Shown here: piece after piece, positions 15,404-24,371 of the stretch | Layout of the letters: every line of letters begins with the position of its first letter | Position numbering within the stretch: the first letter of the stretch is position 1 | Notes under the pieces: model-generated | Databases searched by the model: none | Told to the model about the DNA's origin: nothing | What the model saw: the letters and a program-made list of their open reading frames with translations, nothing else | From: Halobacteriovorax sp. DA5 | GTDB taxonomy: Bacteria > Bdellovibrionota > Bacteriovoracia > Bacteriovoracales > Bacteriovoracaceae | Assembly: GCF_002903145.1 (NCBI RefSeq) | Contig: NZ_PPDJ01000009.1 | Span: forward strand, 62,001 to 126,000 | DNA: 64,000 nucleotides | Reading direction: 5' to 3' | Position numbers and translations under genes: made by a program

Positions 15404-16192
15404 ATGACAAAGTTTAGTAAGTATAGCTCTAATGGAAATGACTTCATTCTCATTGATAATCGCGATGGGAAGCAAGACGTTGGCAACACACAAAAATGGC
15501 AGCAACTATGTCAGCGCTGCTTTGGTATCGGTGCCGATGGAGTGGTTTTTCTGGAAAGTAGTGACAAGTATGACTTTCATATGCGCTACCTAAATGCTGA
15601 TGGCAATGAAGAGAGTATGTGTGGAAACGCAACTCGTGCTATCACTGACTTCTATCGCCGTACGACGCAAACAAAGAATACTGACTTTAAATTTACTACG
15701 GGAAGTGGGCTCTACTCTTCAGGTATTGAAGGTGATGTCATCTGGGTTCACATGGCCGTCATTAAAGACGCTGATCTATATGATCTCTCGAACAAATATG
15801 AAGATGCTCAAGATTCGTACTATATTAATACTGGTGTTGAACACAGTGTATTTATGGTCTATGACGCGCAAGAAGTTGATGTTGATTCTGTTGGCAGACG
15901 CATTCGCTTTGATGAAGATTTCCCTCGAGGCTCAAATGCTAACTTCATTAATCAAATTGATGAAGGTGAGTGGCGTATTCGAACATATGAGCGTGGGGTC
16001 GAAGCCGAGACCTTTGCTTGTGGGACGGGGAATGTCGCAGCGGCATGTATGCTGTGGGATAAGGAATATGAACATAGAGACGAAATAGAATTTCTCACAA
16101 ATGGTGGTATACTATTTGTTAAAAGAGTCGATGGCTTCATCTATTTAGGGGGCCAGACAAAACTTGTCTATACTGGTGAATTTAATGATTAA
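15404..16192 (+). CDS. dapF: Diaminopimelate epimerase
   Basis: DapF interconverts LL- and meso-diaminopimelate for lysine and peptidoglycan synthesis, without a cofactor, using two cysteines. Both active-site cysteines are present in their motifs: C73 in SMCGNATR and C206 in FACGTGNVAAA, and the family start KFSKYSSNGNDFILID is clear. The length of 262 residues is slightly shorter than the common 270-280. The next gene begins inside its last codons, so the two are coupled. This is a housekeeping cytosolic enzyme. A racemase of the same fold is the only reasonable alternative, and the motif context favours DapF. Confidence 0.92.
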   Translation: MTKFSKYSSNGNDFILIDNRDGKQDVGNTQKWQQLCQRCFGIGADGVVFLESSDKYDFHMRYLNADGNEESMCGNATRAITDFYRRTTQTKNTDFKFTTGSGLYSSGIEGDVIWVHMAVIKDADLYDLSNKYEDAQDSYYINTGVEHSVFMVYDAQEVDVDSVGRRIRFDEDFPRGSNANFINQIDEGEWRIRTYERGVEAETFACGTGNVAAACMLWDKEYEHRDEIEFLTNGGILFVKRVDGFIYLGGQTKLVYTGEFND

Positions 16193-16574
16193 AAAGTTTT
16201 TATTACTTCTCCTTCTATGTCTAAACACATATGCCACAATTTTTGTGGAAGTTGTGATGACTCATGAAAAGGACTTCGAAGGGCAAACGATTCTCATGAG
16301 TGAACTTCACTTCATAGAAAATATTCAGCCAGAAAAGATGAGTCGATTTGTGATGAAGAGTAAGATCGATCTTCTCTTAAGTGGTCAATTTGTTGATAGC
16401 GGTGAAATCTATGGCCCAGGTGCTATGGTTAGAATAGAAGGGAGAGTTCTTTCCAAAACGCTCTCAAAGAGTTTTGAACTGAGTCTTAATTTAGGAACTG
16501 AAGGTGATGTTGTTTTCAGTGAACCTGAGCTTGGTCAAAAAACAAAAATTAAAATCAAACCAGTAGTTCATTAA
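16185..16574 (+). CDS. Small exported protein of unknown function
   Basis: The protein starts MIKKFLLLLLLCLNTYATIF, a Sec signal peptide, followed by about 110 residues of mostly beta-strand character with no recognised domain. It may be a periplasmic protein. The ATG at 16185 is chosen over the upstream in-frame start at 16164 because it has a GGTGA site and directly overlaps the dapF stop, giving coupled translation. Its stop codon overlaps the start of tlyA (TAATG). A stable place between dapF and tlyA suggests an operon but does not reveal function. Confidence 0.7.
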   Translation: MIKKFLLLLLLCLNTYATIFVEVVMTHEKDFEGQTILMSELHFIENIQPEKMSRFVMKSKIDLLLSGQFVDSGEIYGPGAMVRIEGRVLSKTLSKSFELSLNLGTEGDVVFSEPELGQKTKIKIKPVVH

Positions 16575-17359
16575 TGTCTGAAGAAAATTTTGAAAGATTA
16601 GATAAGAAACTCGTCGAGCTCGGCCTTGTTGCTACTCGCAGTCGTGCCCAACAGGTAATAGGTGATGGTAAAGTCACTGTTGCGGGTAAAGTTGTAACTA
16701 AAACATCATATAAAGTTTCAAGTAGTGATGACGTTCAACTTAATGAAAGTAGCGAAGAAGTTGGCCGTGGCTTTCATAAAATTGCCGGTGCCCTCGAAGC
16801 ATTTGATGTTATTATTGAGAATAAATTAGTCGCAGATGTTGGTGCCAGCACTGGTGGTTTTACGCAATTTTGCCTAAATCATGGAGCCTCTAAAGTCTTT
16901 GCCATTGACGTTGGGCATGGACAACTTGCACCAAGTCTTGTTAGTGATGCTAGAGTGGTAAACCTCGAAGGAACAAATATAAGGGAGCTTCATAAGTTAG
17001 ACAAAGCTGTTGATCTTTGTGTTGTTGACCTTTCATTTATTTCCCTGAACTTGATTTGGAAAAATTTAGTTGATATCAGTAATGACGATGCTGAAATGAT
17101 CGTTCTTTTTAAACCTCAATTTGAAGTTGGAAGAGATGGTATTGGTAAGAAGGGAATTGTAAAAGATAATAGTTATGTTCTAAGGGCCGTTGAAGAAATG
17201 AAGATTCAATGTGAAGCCATGGGACTTGGGATTCTTGGATTTAAGCCTTGTGTAATTAAAGGACGTAAGAGTGGAAATCAAGAATACTTTTTATATTTAA
17301 AGAAGAACGCTAAATCTCTTCTTTCGCTAGAAGATTTGAATAAAGAAGTTGGAGAATAA
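16574..17359 (+). CDS. tlyA: TlyA family rRNA (cytidine-2'-O)-methyltransferase
   Basis: TlyA proteins methylate 2'-O of cytidines in 16S and 23S rRNA; the old hemolysin name reflects side observations. An N-terminal S4 RNA-binding domain (RLDKKLVELGLVATRSRAQQ, residues about 5-60) is followed by an FtsJ-like methyltransferase with the SAM motif DVGASTGGFTQF, then DVGHGQLAPSL and a LFKPQFEVGR block. The length of 261 residues is standard. The start codon overlaps the preceding stop. The next gene follows directly, so dapF, the small exported protein, tlyA and the LOG gene form one run. Confidence 0.93.
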   Translation: MSEENFERLDKKLVELGLVATRSRAQQVIGDGKVTVAGKVVTKTSYKVSSSDDVQLNESSEEVGRGFHKIAGALEAFDVIIENKLVADVGASTGGFTQFCLNHGASKVFAIDVGHGQLAPSLVSDARVVNLEGTNIRELHKLDKAVDLCVVDLSFISLNLIWKNLVDISNDDAEMIVLFKPQFEVGRDGIGKKGIVKDNSYVLRAVEEMKIQCEAMGLGILGFKPCVIKGRKSGNQEYFLYLKKNAKSLLSLEDLNKEVGE

Positions 17360-17360
17360 A

Positions 17361-17891
17361 ATGAGAGTATGTGTATTTTGTGGATCATCAAGTGGAAAGG
17401 GTGAAACGTATCTAAATTATGCCAAGGACTTAGGTGAGAAGCTTGTCGGTAATGGCCACTACCTCGTTTATGGTGGTGCCTCTATTGGTGTAATGGGAAA
17501 GATTGCAGATACAATGCTGGCTAAAGACGGACACGTTATTGGTGTTATGCCAAAGTCTCTTATTGATTGGGAAGTAGGGCATCAAGGTCTAACTGAGTTT
17601 ATAGAAGTGGATACAATGCATACTCGTAAAGAAAGAATGTATGAGCTTTCAGATGTCTTCGTGACTTATCCTGGTGGGTTTGGAACACTTGATGAATTAT
17701 TTGAAATTACAACATGGGCACAGCTTCAATATCACAAGAAGCCAATCTATTTAGTTAATGTAAACGGCTACTTTGATCATTTAATTAAACATATTGAAAA
17801 TTCAGTTGCTGAGGGATTTATCTCGAAAGAGCACTTTGAGTTGATTACGATTTTAAATTCAAATGAAGAATTAATGGAGAGGATCAATTAA
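17361..17891 (+). CDS. LOG family protein (nucleoside-monophosphate phosphoribohydrolase-like)
   Basis: LOG proteins release a free base from a cytokinin or other nucleoside 5'-monophosphate. The Rossmann start VCVFCGSSSG, the VYGGASIGVMG loop and the signature PGGFGTLDELFE are all present. The length of 176 residues from the ATG at 17361 is normal; GGAG six bases upstream supports that start over a TTG at 17349. It overlaps nothing after the tlyA stop and ends in a hairpin that includes its own stop codon. Bacterial substrates may be AMP-like nucleotides; that part is inference. Confidence 0.9.
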   Translation: MRVCVFCGSSSGKGETYLNYAKDLGEKLVGNGHYLVYGGASIGVMGKIADTMLAKDGHVIGVMPKSLIDWEVGHQGLTEFIEVDTMHTRKERMYELSDVFVTYPGGFGTLDELFEITTWAQLQYHKKPIYLVNVNGYFDHLIKHIENSVAEGFISKEHFELITILNSNEELMERIN

Positions 17892-17900
17892 GATCCTCTC
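17877..17900. terminator. Terminator hairpin overlapping a stop codon
   Basis: Perfect 9-bp stem GAGAGGATC/GATCCTCTC with loop AATTAA. The loop contains the TAA stop of the LOG gene. It is followed by ATATATTTTATTC on the plus strand. It probably serves both this gene and the convergent gene at 17908. Confidence 0.75.
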
Positions 17901-17907
17901 ATATATT

Positions 17908-18750
17908 TTATTCTTGTAGAATAATATAAATATTTGGCTCGTCGATTTCGATTTTATCATTTTCAAATCTTTCTAATTCTTTGAAAATTGTACGACGAAC
18001 ATTAAATAGTCCAGCTTTTGCCTTATCAATTCTAATATTAACAATTTTATTTCCTAGGTCGTAAGATGCACGTCCTTCAAACTTAACTTTTACACCTTTA
18101 GAAACATTTCCTTTAAGGTGGCCATCAAACTTTCCACCACGAATATTAAGCTTTAAGTCATCAATTTCGACAGCACTTCCAAGAGTTTCATATTCATTTG
18201 TTAGATTGTAGAAACTTCTCTCACTACTTTGAAAAAAAGCACTACCAACATTTAGACTAAGATAATTAAAACAGTTTTGTAGAAGCTGCTCGTATTCATT
18301 ACCTTCACGGCTTTGCTTTTGACACTCTAAGCTTGTTCCGGATAGACGAGTTGAAAATCCTTCTCCACTAGCTTGTACTTGGTTTAAGTTCAATCCAATA
18401 TTAGTGTCGCCGTTATTGTAATTAATATTTGAGATTCCAATTTTTTCGGCATCGTTGATTTGAAGTGATGAAAGGTCTAACTCAAAAGATTCGTTATCAA
18501 TAGAAAAGATTAATGTTCCACCATAGTTTTCAACTTCTAGATTTGGATTGATAAAGTCTCCAAAGCCCTTAATTGAAATTTCTTTACTTGTTCCCGTCCC
18601 TTTAGGACTTGTATAATTAGCATTCAGTTGGTTGATTTTTCCAATAGGAAATGCTGGTTTCTCATTAAGATCATTGGCATAGGCCGTGGAAATATTGGTG
18701 AAAATTAGGCAATAGGATGCCGCTATCATTTGACATGACTTCTTCAACAT
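17908..18750 (-). CDS. Exported protein of unknown function
   Basis: From the ATG at 18750 the protein begins MLKKSCQMIAASYCLIF followed by a small-residue stretch ending ISTAYA, a Sec signal peptide with cleavage near residue 26. GGAG seven bases upstream supports that start rather than the upstream one at 18786. The mature 250 residues are rich in G/N/D and alternating beta pattern and contain two cysteines near the middle (positions about 155 and 168), which could form a disulfide. No known domain is recognised. It may be a periplasmic lipid-carrier or outer-membrane-associated protein, but nothing in the sequence proves this. It converges with the LOG gene. Confidence 0.7.
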   Translation of the reverse strand: MLKKSCQMIAASYCLIFTNISTAYANDLNEKPAFPIGKINQLNANYTSPKGTGTSKEISIKGFGDFINPNLEVENYGGTLIFSIDNESFELDLSSLQINDAEKIGISNINYNNGDTNIGLNLNQVQASGEGFSTRLSGTSLECQKQSREGNEYEQLLQNCFNYLSLNVGSAFFQSSERSFYNLTNEYETLGSAVEIDDLKLNIRGGKFDGHLKGNVSKGVKVKFEGRASYDLGNKIVNIRIDKAKAGLFNVRRTIFKELERFENDKIEIDEPNIYIILQE

Positions 18751-18955
18751 AAACAACTCCGTTTGATTGTGTGTGGTTAGAAACAAAATCGGGATAAAGT
18801 CATGCTTTACGTAGAATTTGATGAGCTCTTAGAAAAAAGGGTAAATAATGCCGCTTTAGTTGAGTCTAAGTTGTTAAATTTACATTCATTGATACAGTAG
18901 TTGTTCACTTTGATAGACTATTCAAGAATCGAGTTTTTGTGTTAAAGTGCGAGAA

Positions 18956-19750
18956 ATGTTCAAGAAAATTACGTTCCTATTTATCCTCTTTCTATTTGTC
19001 TTAGCAGGCTATGTATTATCACGTGTGCCCGTTCTAAACATTAATAGACTGGCCAGTGGTTATGTTAAAACGACTGTAAAGAATGAAGATGTGTCTTATC
19101 TTGTAACAAGTAAGAGACCTCGCAATTGGGCCTATATCAATACTATGCCGAAGCATGTTTACTATGCCTTCATTGTTAGTGAAGATTGGTCATTTTATGA
19201 GCACCAAGGTGTCGACTTTAGACAAATCTATCATGCTGTTACTGATCACTTAAAAGGTGAGAAGTTGAGAGGTGCAAGTACAATTTCTCAGCAGCTTGCA
19301 AAGAATCTTTATACTAAGAGTGAAAGAAGTCTTGAACGAAAAGTCTTTGAACTTTTTACGACAATGTATTTAGAAGAAAAGTTATCAAAGAATCGAATTC
19401 TTGAAACCTATTTGAATGTCATTGAATTTGGAAAAGGCTTGTATGGAATAAAAGACGCAAGTTGGTACTATTTTAAAAAGCGCCCTGCTGATTTGAATCC
19501 AAAAGAATCTGCTTTTTTAGCAATGTTACTTCCTAATCCAAAAATTTATTCACAATCGTTTAGAGACAAGAAGCTAACTGAGTATGCAACGACAACAGTT
19601 AACTCAATCCTTCGAAAAATGAAAGTTACTAAGGCCATATCGGAAGAAGAGATGTTAGCCTATCAAAAGGAAGCCCTTTCATTTGAGCAGGTAACTGTTA
19701 AAGAAAGTGGAAGTAAGCAAATACTAGAAGAGGAATTCTTTGAGCTTTAA
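18956..19750 (+). CDS. mtgA: Monofunctional biosynthetic peptidoglycan transglycosylase
   Basis: Family GT51 enzyme that polymerises lipid II into glycan strands in the periplasm. A single N-terminal membrane anchor (residues 1-22) is followed by the GT51 motifs in order: VSEDWSFYEHQGVD with the catalytic glutamate, RGASTISQQLAKNLY, RSLERKVFELFTTMYLEEKLSKNRILETYLN with the second glutamate region, and the ESAFLAMLLPNP end. There is no transpeptidase domain, so it is MtgA rather than a class A PBP. The ATG at 18956 is preferred to the GTG at 18947. Its 3' end overlaps the next gene by 11 bases. Confidence 0.92.
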   Translation: MFKKITFLFILFLFVLAGYVLSRVPVLNINRLASGYVKTTVKNEDVSYLVTSKRPRNWAYINTMPKHVYYAFIVSEDWSFYEHQGVDFRQIYHAVTDHLKGEKLRGASTISQQLAKNLYTKSERSLERKVFELFTTMYLEEKLSKNRILETYLNVIEFGKGLYGIKDASWYYFKKRPADLNPKESAFLAMLLPNPKIYSQSFRDKKLTEYATTTVNSILRKMKVTKAISEEEMLAYQKEALSFEQVTVKESGSKQILEEEFFEL

Positions 19751-20345
19751 AAGTGCCTTGGAGCAAGTATATTCAAATACATCATTGAAGCCAGCAAAGA
19801 AGCGTCGAGAACTTCTTGTCGAGCAAATGTTTGCTAATGAAGCTTCTGGTCTTGATTGTCTTAAGTGTACTGGCCGATGTTGTACGTATGAAGCAAATTC
19901 GATGCAAATGACTTCAATTGAGGCTCTAGAGGCTATGGCCGTTCTTGAAGAGAAGAATCTTCTTAATGATGAAACTAAGAAAAGGCTTGAAGATTGTATT
20001 TCAGAGTTTCGCCTAGATAAGTATATTCAAATAGGCCCTGGAGAGTTTTTTAGAAAGTCATATACATGCCCTTTCTATTTTTATCCAAGTTTTGGTTGTG
20101 GACTAGGTGTTGATCATAAACCTTACGGATGTATTGCATTTAATCCATGTGAAGCGAATCAAGAGGATGGTGGGAACTGTCAAAGTGATTTAGATATTCA
20201 AGAAAAGCGAAATCTTCAATTTGAAAAAACAGAAGATCTCGCAGACAAATATTTATATGATCAATATAAAGTTTCTCTATTAAAAGAACCGATCCCAATT
20301 AAACTACTCGAAATTTGGAAGAAGGTTTATTCCGAAAAATTATAA
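19740..20345 (+). CDS. YkgJ family cysteine-cluster protein
   Basis: The DCLKCTGRCCTYE motif near residue 40 and further cysteines (YTCPFYF, GCGLG, GCIAFNPC) match the YkgJ-type zinc/iron-chelating cysteine-cluster family, whose role is still unclear. The likely start is the TTG at 19740, with GAGG seven bases upstream, lying inside the 3' end of mtgA; no nearby ATG exists. The protein is 201 residues with no signal peptide, so it is probably cytosolic. It converges on and overlaps a lipoprotein gene by 19 bases. Confidence 0.8.
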   Translation: MSFKSALEQVYSNTSLKPAKKRRELLVEQMFANEASGLDCLKCTGRCCTYEANSMQMTSIEALEAMAVLEEKNLLNDETKKRLEDCISEFRLDKYIQIGPGEFFRKSYTCPFYFYPSFGCGLGVDHKPYGCIAFNPCEANQEDGGNCQSDLDIQEKRNLQFEKTEDLADKYLYDQYKVSLLKEPIPIKLLEIWKKVYSEKL

Positions 20346-20896
20346 CGTAATCCCATTACCATTGTTGTAACAGTAAAGTCGGTATCGTAGATGAAGTTTA
20401 CATTAGAACCTGAGCTATAGTGATAACCGCCATATATATAAAAGCGTTTGCTCAATGGAATCTCAATATCCATTCCTAAAGTCCAAAGTAAGTAAGAGTC
20501 ATCTTCTAAAACATCATTATTACTATATTCACGATTAACATACTTGAATCCAAATAGAGGCTGAAACCACCAGAGCTTAAAGGCCGTAGTTGCCATTAAA
20601 CCGCTTTCTTTCAAGTCTGTTTTGATTGTGCTTGATTCTAATTCATACGTGGCTTCGTCATAAGTGTTTTGATAGTAAGAAATTTTTGTTAACAGCCAAT
20701 TCGTTTCTTCTGAAATTCCAATATGAAAGCCCGTACCATCTGTTTTATACGGACCAAGACTGACATCCGGAGAAAATAGATTGTCGATAGTTGTCTTTTC
20801 TTCATAAGTCGGCATTTGCGCACCAGCAACAATTCCATACTTTGCAGCACATGAAGTTAGAAAAAATAAAATTAAAATCGGAAATAAAACCTTCAT
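20327..20896 (-). CDS. Outer-membrane-type lipoprotein of unknown function
   Basis: Begins MKVLFPILILFFLTSCAAKYG, a type II signal with lipobox LTSC; the lipid-bearing cysteine is C16. The rest alternates polar and hydrophobic residues in beta strands ending with a TTMVMGLRYNFSE C-terminus, which resembles a small membrane barrel with a terminal aromatic strand. A lipidated barrel or an outer-membrane-associated beta protein is the best description. No function is recognised. Confidence 0.72.
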   Translation of the reverse strand: MKVLFPILILFFLTSCAAKYGIVAGAQMPTYEEKTTIDNLFSPDVSLGPYKTDGTGFHIGISEETNWLLTKISYYQNTYDEATYELESSTIKTDLKESGLMATTAFKLWWFQPLFGFKYVNREYSNNDVLEDDSYLLWTLGMDIEIPLSKRFYIYGGYHYSSGSNVNFIYDTDFTVTTMVMGLRYNFSE

Positions 20897-20968
20897 ACCT
20901 CTCCCTTAAATAAATAATAAATTCATTGTTAAGTATTATTAAAATTTATTTAAGAGAGAAAAAGTTCT

Positions 20969-21313
20969 TTATATGTTGTTTAAGATAAGCTCTGATAGCG
21001 GTTTTGGAAGAATATTGTTAGGAACTTTCATGATAATGTGGCCGCCTTCTTTGTTTTGAAATTTACCAAAGCTATCATCAAAACGAAACTCTGCATTCTC
21101 AAATGTACGCACATTGATTTCATTACCATTGACGTGATCTACGAATGAAGATTCAAACTTAAGTTTCTCTAAAGACAACTCTTCATTCAAGATAAAGAAC
21201 CAGTGATAGATTTCTGCCTTTGGAGCATCGTCAGCTAATCCCAACTTTTTTACTTCAATAACAGATACATTTTCATTCATAAAATAAAATAATGTTTCAA
21301 ATTTTTTTTCCAT
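20969..21313 (-). CDS. Small cytosolic protein of unknown function
   Basis: A 114-residue acidic protein without a signal peptide or membrane segment, opening MEKKFETLFYFMNENVSV. It has an alternating beta pattern, with EIYHWFFILNEELSLEKL and GHIIMKVPNN as the most structured parts. I recognise no family. It might belong to a one-domain regulatory or binding fold. It stands alone and no partner is implied by the neighbours. Confidence 0.55.
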   Translation of the reverse strand: MEKKFETLFYFMNENVSVIEVKKLGLADDAPKAEIYHWFFILNEELSLEKLKFESSFVDHVNGNEINVRTFENAEFRFDDSFGKFQNKEGGHIIMKVPNNILPKPLSELILNNI

Positions 21314-21619
21314 AAAAATATTTTACTTTGCTAAAAGACGAAGAGTAAAGAAATTGGCAGGGATATTTGGTTAAGAATCAGATTAGGAAATTTATACGGT
21401 CAGATGAAGTCTTTGGGAATGTTCAAAAAGAAATATAAGAATGAATTGCTATAAAAAAGAAAGAAGAAGTGAATAAAAGTATACTGAAACACATCATCTA
21501 ACCGATATAAATCCTAAATCTGTAACTATAATATCAGCAATGTAGATGATGTCAAATAAAAGTTTGACTAATGAAACTTTCAAGGCTTGATTTAATTTAA
21601 ATTATTGAAATAAGGGAGG

Positions 21620-21643
21620 TGAGCAGGGCGTTGGCCCTACTCA
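21620..21643. terminator. Hairpin after the chemoreceptor gene
   Basis: 10-bp stem TGAGCAGGGC/GCCCTACTCA with one mismatch and a GTTG loop, 17 bases after the chemoreceptor stop (minus strand). It lacks a strong T-run. The remaining part of the 346-base gap 21314-21659 is AT-rich and holds no gene or other signal that I can support. Confidence 0.5.
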
Positions 21644-21659
21644 CTAAGGTTATTTATGG

Positions 21660-23249
21660 TTAGGCAGCTTTATTGCCACCGACGAGGTCGATAACTAATT
21701 TGACGATATCATCGAGATTATCTGCTTGGCCTTTTAGAATTGCGGCCGAGCGAGATGCTTCTTGTGCAGAGTTATTATTTTGAATTGTTGTTTCATCGAT
21801 GAGTCTGATTGCATTCGTAATTTCATTTACACCTTGTGTTTGTTCGTTACATGCACTTGCGATCTCAGTAATTTTTCCATTTACGTTCTGTACATTGAAA
21901 ACGATTTTATCGAGAACTTCTTTACACTGGCCGGCCTTCTGTCTTCCAGCATCAACAGTTTTTGAACTGCTTTGAATAACTTCATTTACCATTGCAGTTG
22001 TGCCTGAAACAATTGCTTCGACATTCTTGATTGATTCATCAATTAATACTTTGATTTCATCAGATGCAGCTCCAGACATTGATGCAAGAGATCCGATCTC
22101 TTCTGCAACAACAGCAAAACCTTTTCCACTTTCACCTGATCTAGCAGCTTCAACAGAAGCATTGAAAGAAAGAAGTTTCGTTTGAAAAACAATGTCATTA
22201 ATAACTTTAGTCTTATCTTCAATTTCTTTAATGATATTTAAGATCTCTTGAACTTGGTTATTACTACTTTCCATTTTCTTCATTGCATCTGTGTTGCTAT
22301 TTGAAATATTCTCAATAGCGTAAAGCATTTCATCGATAGTGCGTTTACCGTTTTGTACTTCGTACTCAGACTGCTCACCTGACTTTTTAGAGTCCTCAGC
22401 GAATTCAGTATTTCTTCGTATCATTGAAGATATTTCATCAACTGAAGCAACTGTTTCTTGAAGAGACGCAGCCTGTTCATTAGTTGCAGCAGATAATTGA
22501 GTTGATGTGTTATATGTTACTTTGGAACCGTTAGCGACTTGTAGTGAAGTTTCTTTAAGTTGATTTGCCATTGTTAGGAGAGGATTTGATACACTTGTTT
22601 TTAAAACGAAAGCAAATAATGCACCAATAACAATAAGACCGATAAAACCGAACATTGCTTGGTTTAGAAAGACGCTGAAAATATAATCATTAACGTCGTC
22701 AACATAGATACCTGTACCAAGTACCCATCCCCATGGCTTGAATAACTCAACGTAAGAGTACTTCTCAACAAATACATTACTATCAGCTTTACTATTCCAG
22801 ATGTAGTTAACAAAACCTTTGTCCTGTTTTTTTACAAGAGCAACAACGTCATTAAAGAGAGGTTTTCCTGCCTTGTCGACAAATGTCTTAACACTTTTTC
22901 CTCTAAGGCCATCACTTGGGTGAACGATCATTCTTGGCTCAAGGTCATTGATCCAAACATAGTCATCCATATCACGTCCATAGCGAATACTTGCAATGTA
23001 ATGTTTTGTGATCTCTTTAGCTTCCTTTAATGTATACTCACCAGCTTCCACTTTTTCGTTCATCGACTCAAGGAAGTGATAAGCGGTTTTAGTCACATCC
23101 TCAATTTGATTTTTCTTTTCCTGTAATAGCGCAGACTTTGTTGAGCTATAAGAGTAGGCAATAAAGATTGAAGTGAAGATAACAAATGGTATGAGGGCCA
23201 TCAGAATTATCTTCGTGTTTAAACTTAGACTTTTCATTAACGCTTTCAT
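21660..23249 (-). CDS. Methyl-accepting chemotaxis protein with a single-Cache domain
   Basis: A 529-residue chemoreceptor. A first membrane helix (about 12-32), a periplasmic sensory domain (about 35-190) and a second helix (about 192-215) precede a cytoplasmic signalling coiled coil. The sensory part matches sCache_2: GRDMDDYVWINDLEPRMIVHPSD and the later WGWVLGTGIYVDDV. Such domains bind small organic acids or amines. The highly conserved hairpin tip of the signalling domain reads EEIGSLASMSGAASDEIK. Residues 216-235 are a short linker rather than a clear HAMP. The ligand is not predictable. It stands alone, transcribed leftward, with a good ribosome site (AGGAG). Confidence 0.95.
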   Translation of the reverse strand: MKALMKSLSLNTKIILMALIPFVIFTSIFIAYSYSSTKSALLQEKKNQIEDVTKTAYHFLESMNEKVEAGEYTLKEAKEITKHYIASIRYGRDMDDYVWINDLEPRMIVHPSDGLRGKSVKTFVDKAGKPLFNDVVALVKKQDKGFVNYIWNSKADSNVFVEKYSYVELFKPWGWVLGTGIYVDDVNDYIFSVFLNQAMFGFIGLIVIGALFAFVLKTSVSNPLLTMANQLKETSLQVANGSKVTYNTSTQLSAATNEQAASLQETVASVDEISSMIRRNTEFAEDSKKSGEQSEYEVQNGKRTIDEMLYAIENISNSNTDAMKKMESSNNQVQEILNIIKEIEDKTKVINDIVFQTKLLSFNASVEAARSGESGKGFAVVAEEIGSLASMSGAASDEIKVLIDESIKNVEAIVSGTTAMVNEVIQSSSKTVDAGRQKAGQCKEVLDKIVFNVQNVNGKITEIASACNEQTQGVNEITNAIRLIDETTIQNNNSAQEASRSAAILKGQADNLDDIVKLVIDLVGGNKAA

Positions 23250-23425
23250 AATTCTCCTGAGTTTCTATACAATTTCTAAAGATTCTTGCTATAACTTCGG
23301 TAAAAGAAATGTATTTGTTAGTGATGTTAATCAGTTTTTAGGCTCGTTTCGCTAACAATTTTGTAAGTTTGAAACGAAATTTGTTACAATTTATCTAAGC
23401 AAAACTAATCTTGATGAGAAAATAA

Positions 23426-23623
23426 ATGAAGTTACTTTCAACTAAAATATTTCCTCTCATAGGCCTTGTTGTCTCTGGGATCTATCTTCTAAATCCGACC
23501 GCTGGAATTATCGAATTAATTCCAGATAATATTCCCTATATTGGTAACCTCGATGAAGCGGGTGCCGTGATTCTGTTTCTATCTTGTTTAAAGATACTTC
23601 GCGCCAAAAAAGAAAGAGAGTAA
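23426..23623 (+). CDS. Small membrane protein with a DUF1232 (YkvA-like) core
   Basis: A 65-residue protein whose centre, ELIPDNIPYIGNLDEAGAV, is the hallmark of DUF1232 (LIPDxIPxxGxLDDA). It is shorter than typical members, with one hydrophobic helix before (residues 8-25) and one after the motif. It probably sits in the inner membrane. Function of the family is unknown. It has no close operon partner; the pilus operon starts 240 bases further on. Confidence 0.65.
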   Translation: MKLLSTKIFPLIGLVVSGIYLLNPTAGIIELIPDNIPYIGNLDEAGAVILFLSCLKILRAKKERE

Positions 23624-23795
23624 TTTTCTTAGTTTCCTAATCAGCAAAATCAAAGGTAAAATTATAATGTGAACATCTTTGTAATTAGACAAAGATCTTT
23701 ACACTTTTGTACCTAAAATTGATCAAAAAATGACACTTGATTAATTTATAGGCAGATAATGGAGATGTATCTAATCGAAATCTTGTGACTACTGG

Positions 23796-23811
23796 TGGCA
23801 TGATTGTTGCA
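23796..23811 (+). promoter_or_regulatory. Sigma-54-type -24/-12 promoter before the pilus operon
   Basis: TGGCATGATTGTTGCA matches the RpoN consensus TGGCAC-N5-TTGCW, with the essential GG and GC exactly ten bases apart. A transcript would begin about 12 bases downstream and the pilin ATG lies 54 bases beyond the site. An activator-binding site was not identified. Confidence 0.6.
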
Positions 23812-23864
23812 GTAATTTCAGTATGTTTAAGAGTTAATCTCTAATTAATATATAGGAGCAAATT

Positions 23865-24335
23865 ATGAAAATTGTTAAAGGTTTATTCATCTCTTCACTC
23901 GTTATGGTTTCAACTGCTTACGCGGCAACAACTGGAACTCTTGTTTTAAAAGGGCAAGTTCCTGCACTATTGTCAATTAGTGTTACACCAGAGGCCGTTG
24001 CATCTGCTCTTCCTCTAGACACTACTCAAGTGGACTCTAAAGTTGCTACTGTAAATGAGGTTTCAAACTCAAATAGTGGTTATACTGTTTCTTTTAGTTC
24101 AGCAAACCAAGGAAAGCTAGTTCACAATTCAGTTACTTCATCGTCAATCGACTATGCATTAAGCTATGACGGAAATGCTGTTGATTTATCAACTACTGAT
24201 GTATTCACATTCTCATCTGCGGCAAGTGTGAATGTCGATAAGGATTTAGCAATTTCTTATACTGGTGTCGATCACCAAAACCTTATTCAAGGTGAATACG
24301 CTGATACAGTTACTTTAACGATTGCAGCTAATTAA
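23865..24335 (+). CDS. Major pilin-like subunit of an archaic-type chaperone-usher pilus
   Basis: A 156-residue exported subunit: signal peptide MKIVKGLFISSLVMVSTAYA, then a beta-rich domain that begins TTGTLVLKGQVPALLSISVTP. Its first strand would serve as the donor strand for the neighbouring subunit. There are no cysteines in the mature part. It ends DTVTLTIAAN, the terminal strand pattern of spore-coat-U/Csu-like pilins. It is the first gene of the operon (pilin, small pilin-like protein, chaperone, usher, tip protein), 20 bases after an AGGAG site. By position it is the main shaft subunit. Confidence 0.8.
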   Translation: MKIVKGLFISSLVMVSTAYAATTGTLVLKGQVPALLSISVTPEAVASALPLDTTQVDSKVATVNEVSNSNSGYTVSFSSANQGKLVHNSVTSSSIDYALSYDGNAVDLSTTDVFTFSSAASVNVDKDLAISYTGVDHQNLIQGEYADTVTLTIAAN

Positions 24336-24371
24336 TACTTAAGTTTTTTAGTCAGATATCCGATAGGCAGA

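Noticed and set aside
18802..18900. A 32-codon ORF (MLYVEFDELLEK...) between an exported-protein gene and mtgA
   Set aside because: The composition looks coding, but there is no ribosome site and it occupies the promoter space of both neighbours; no support beyond an open frame.
23250..23425. A possible flagellar sigma-28 promoter before the chemoreceptor
   Set aside because: Only about five of eight -10 positions match and the spacing is ambiguous.
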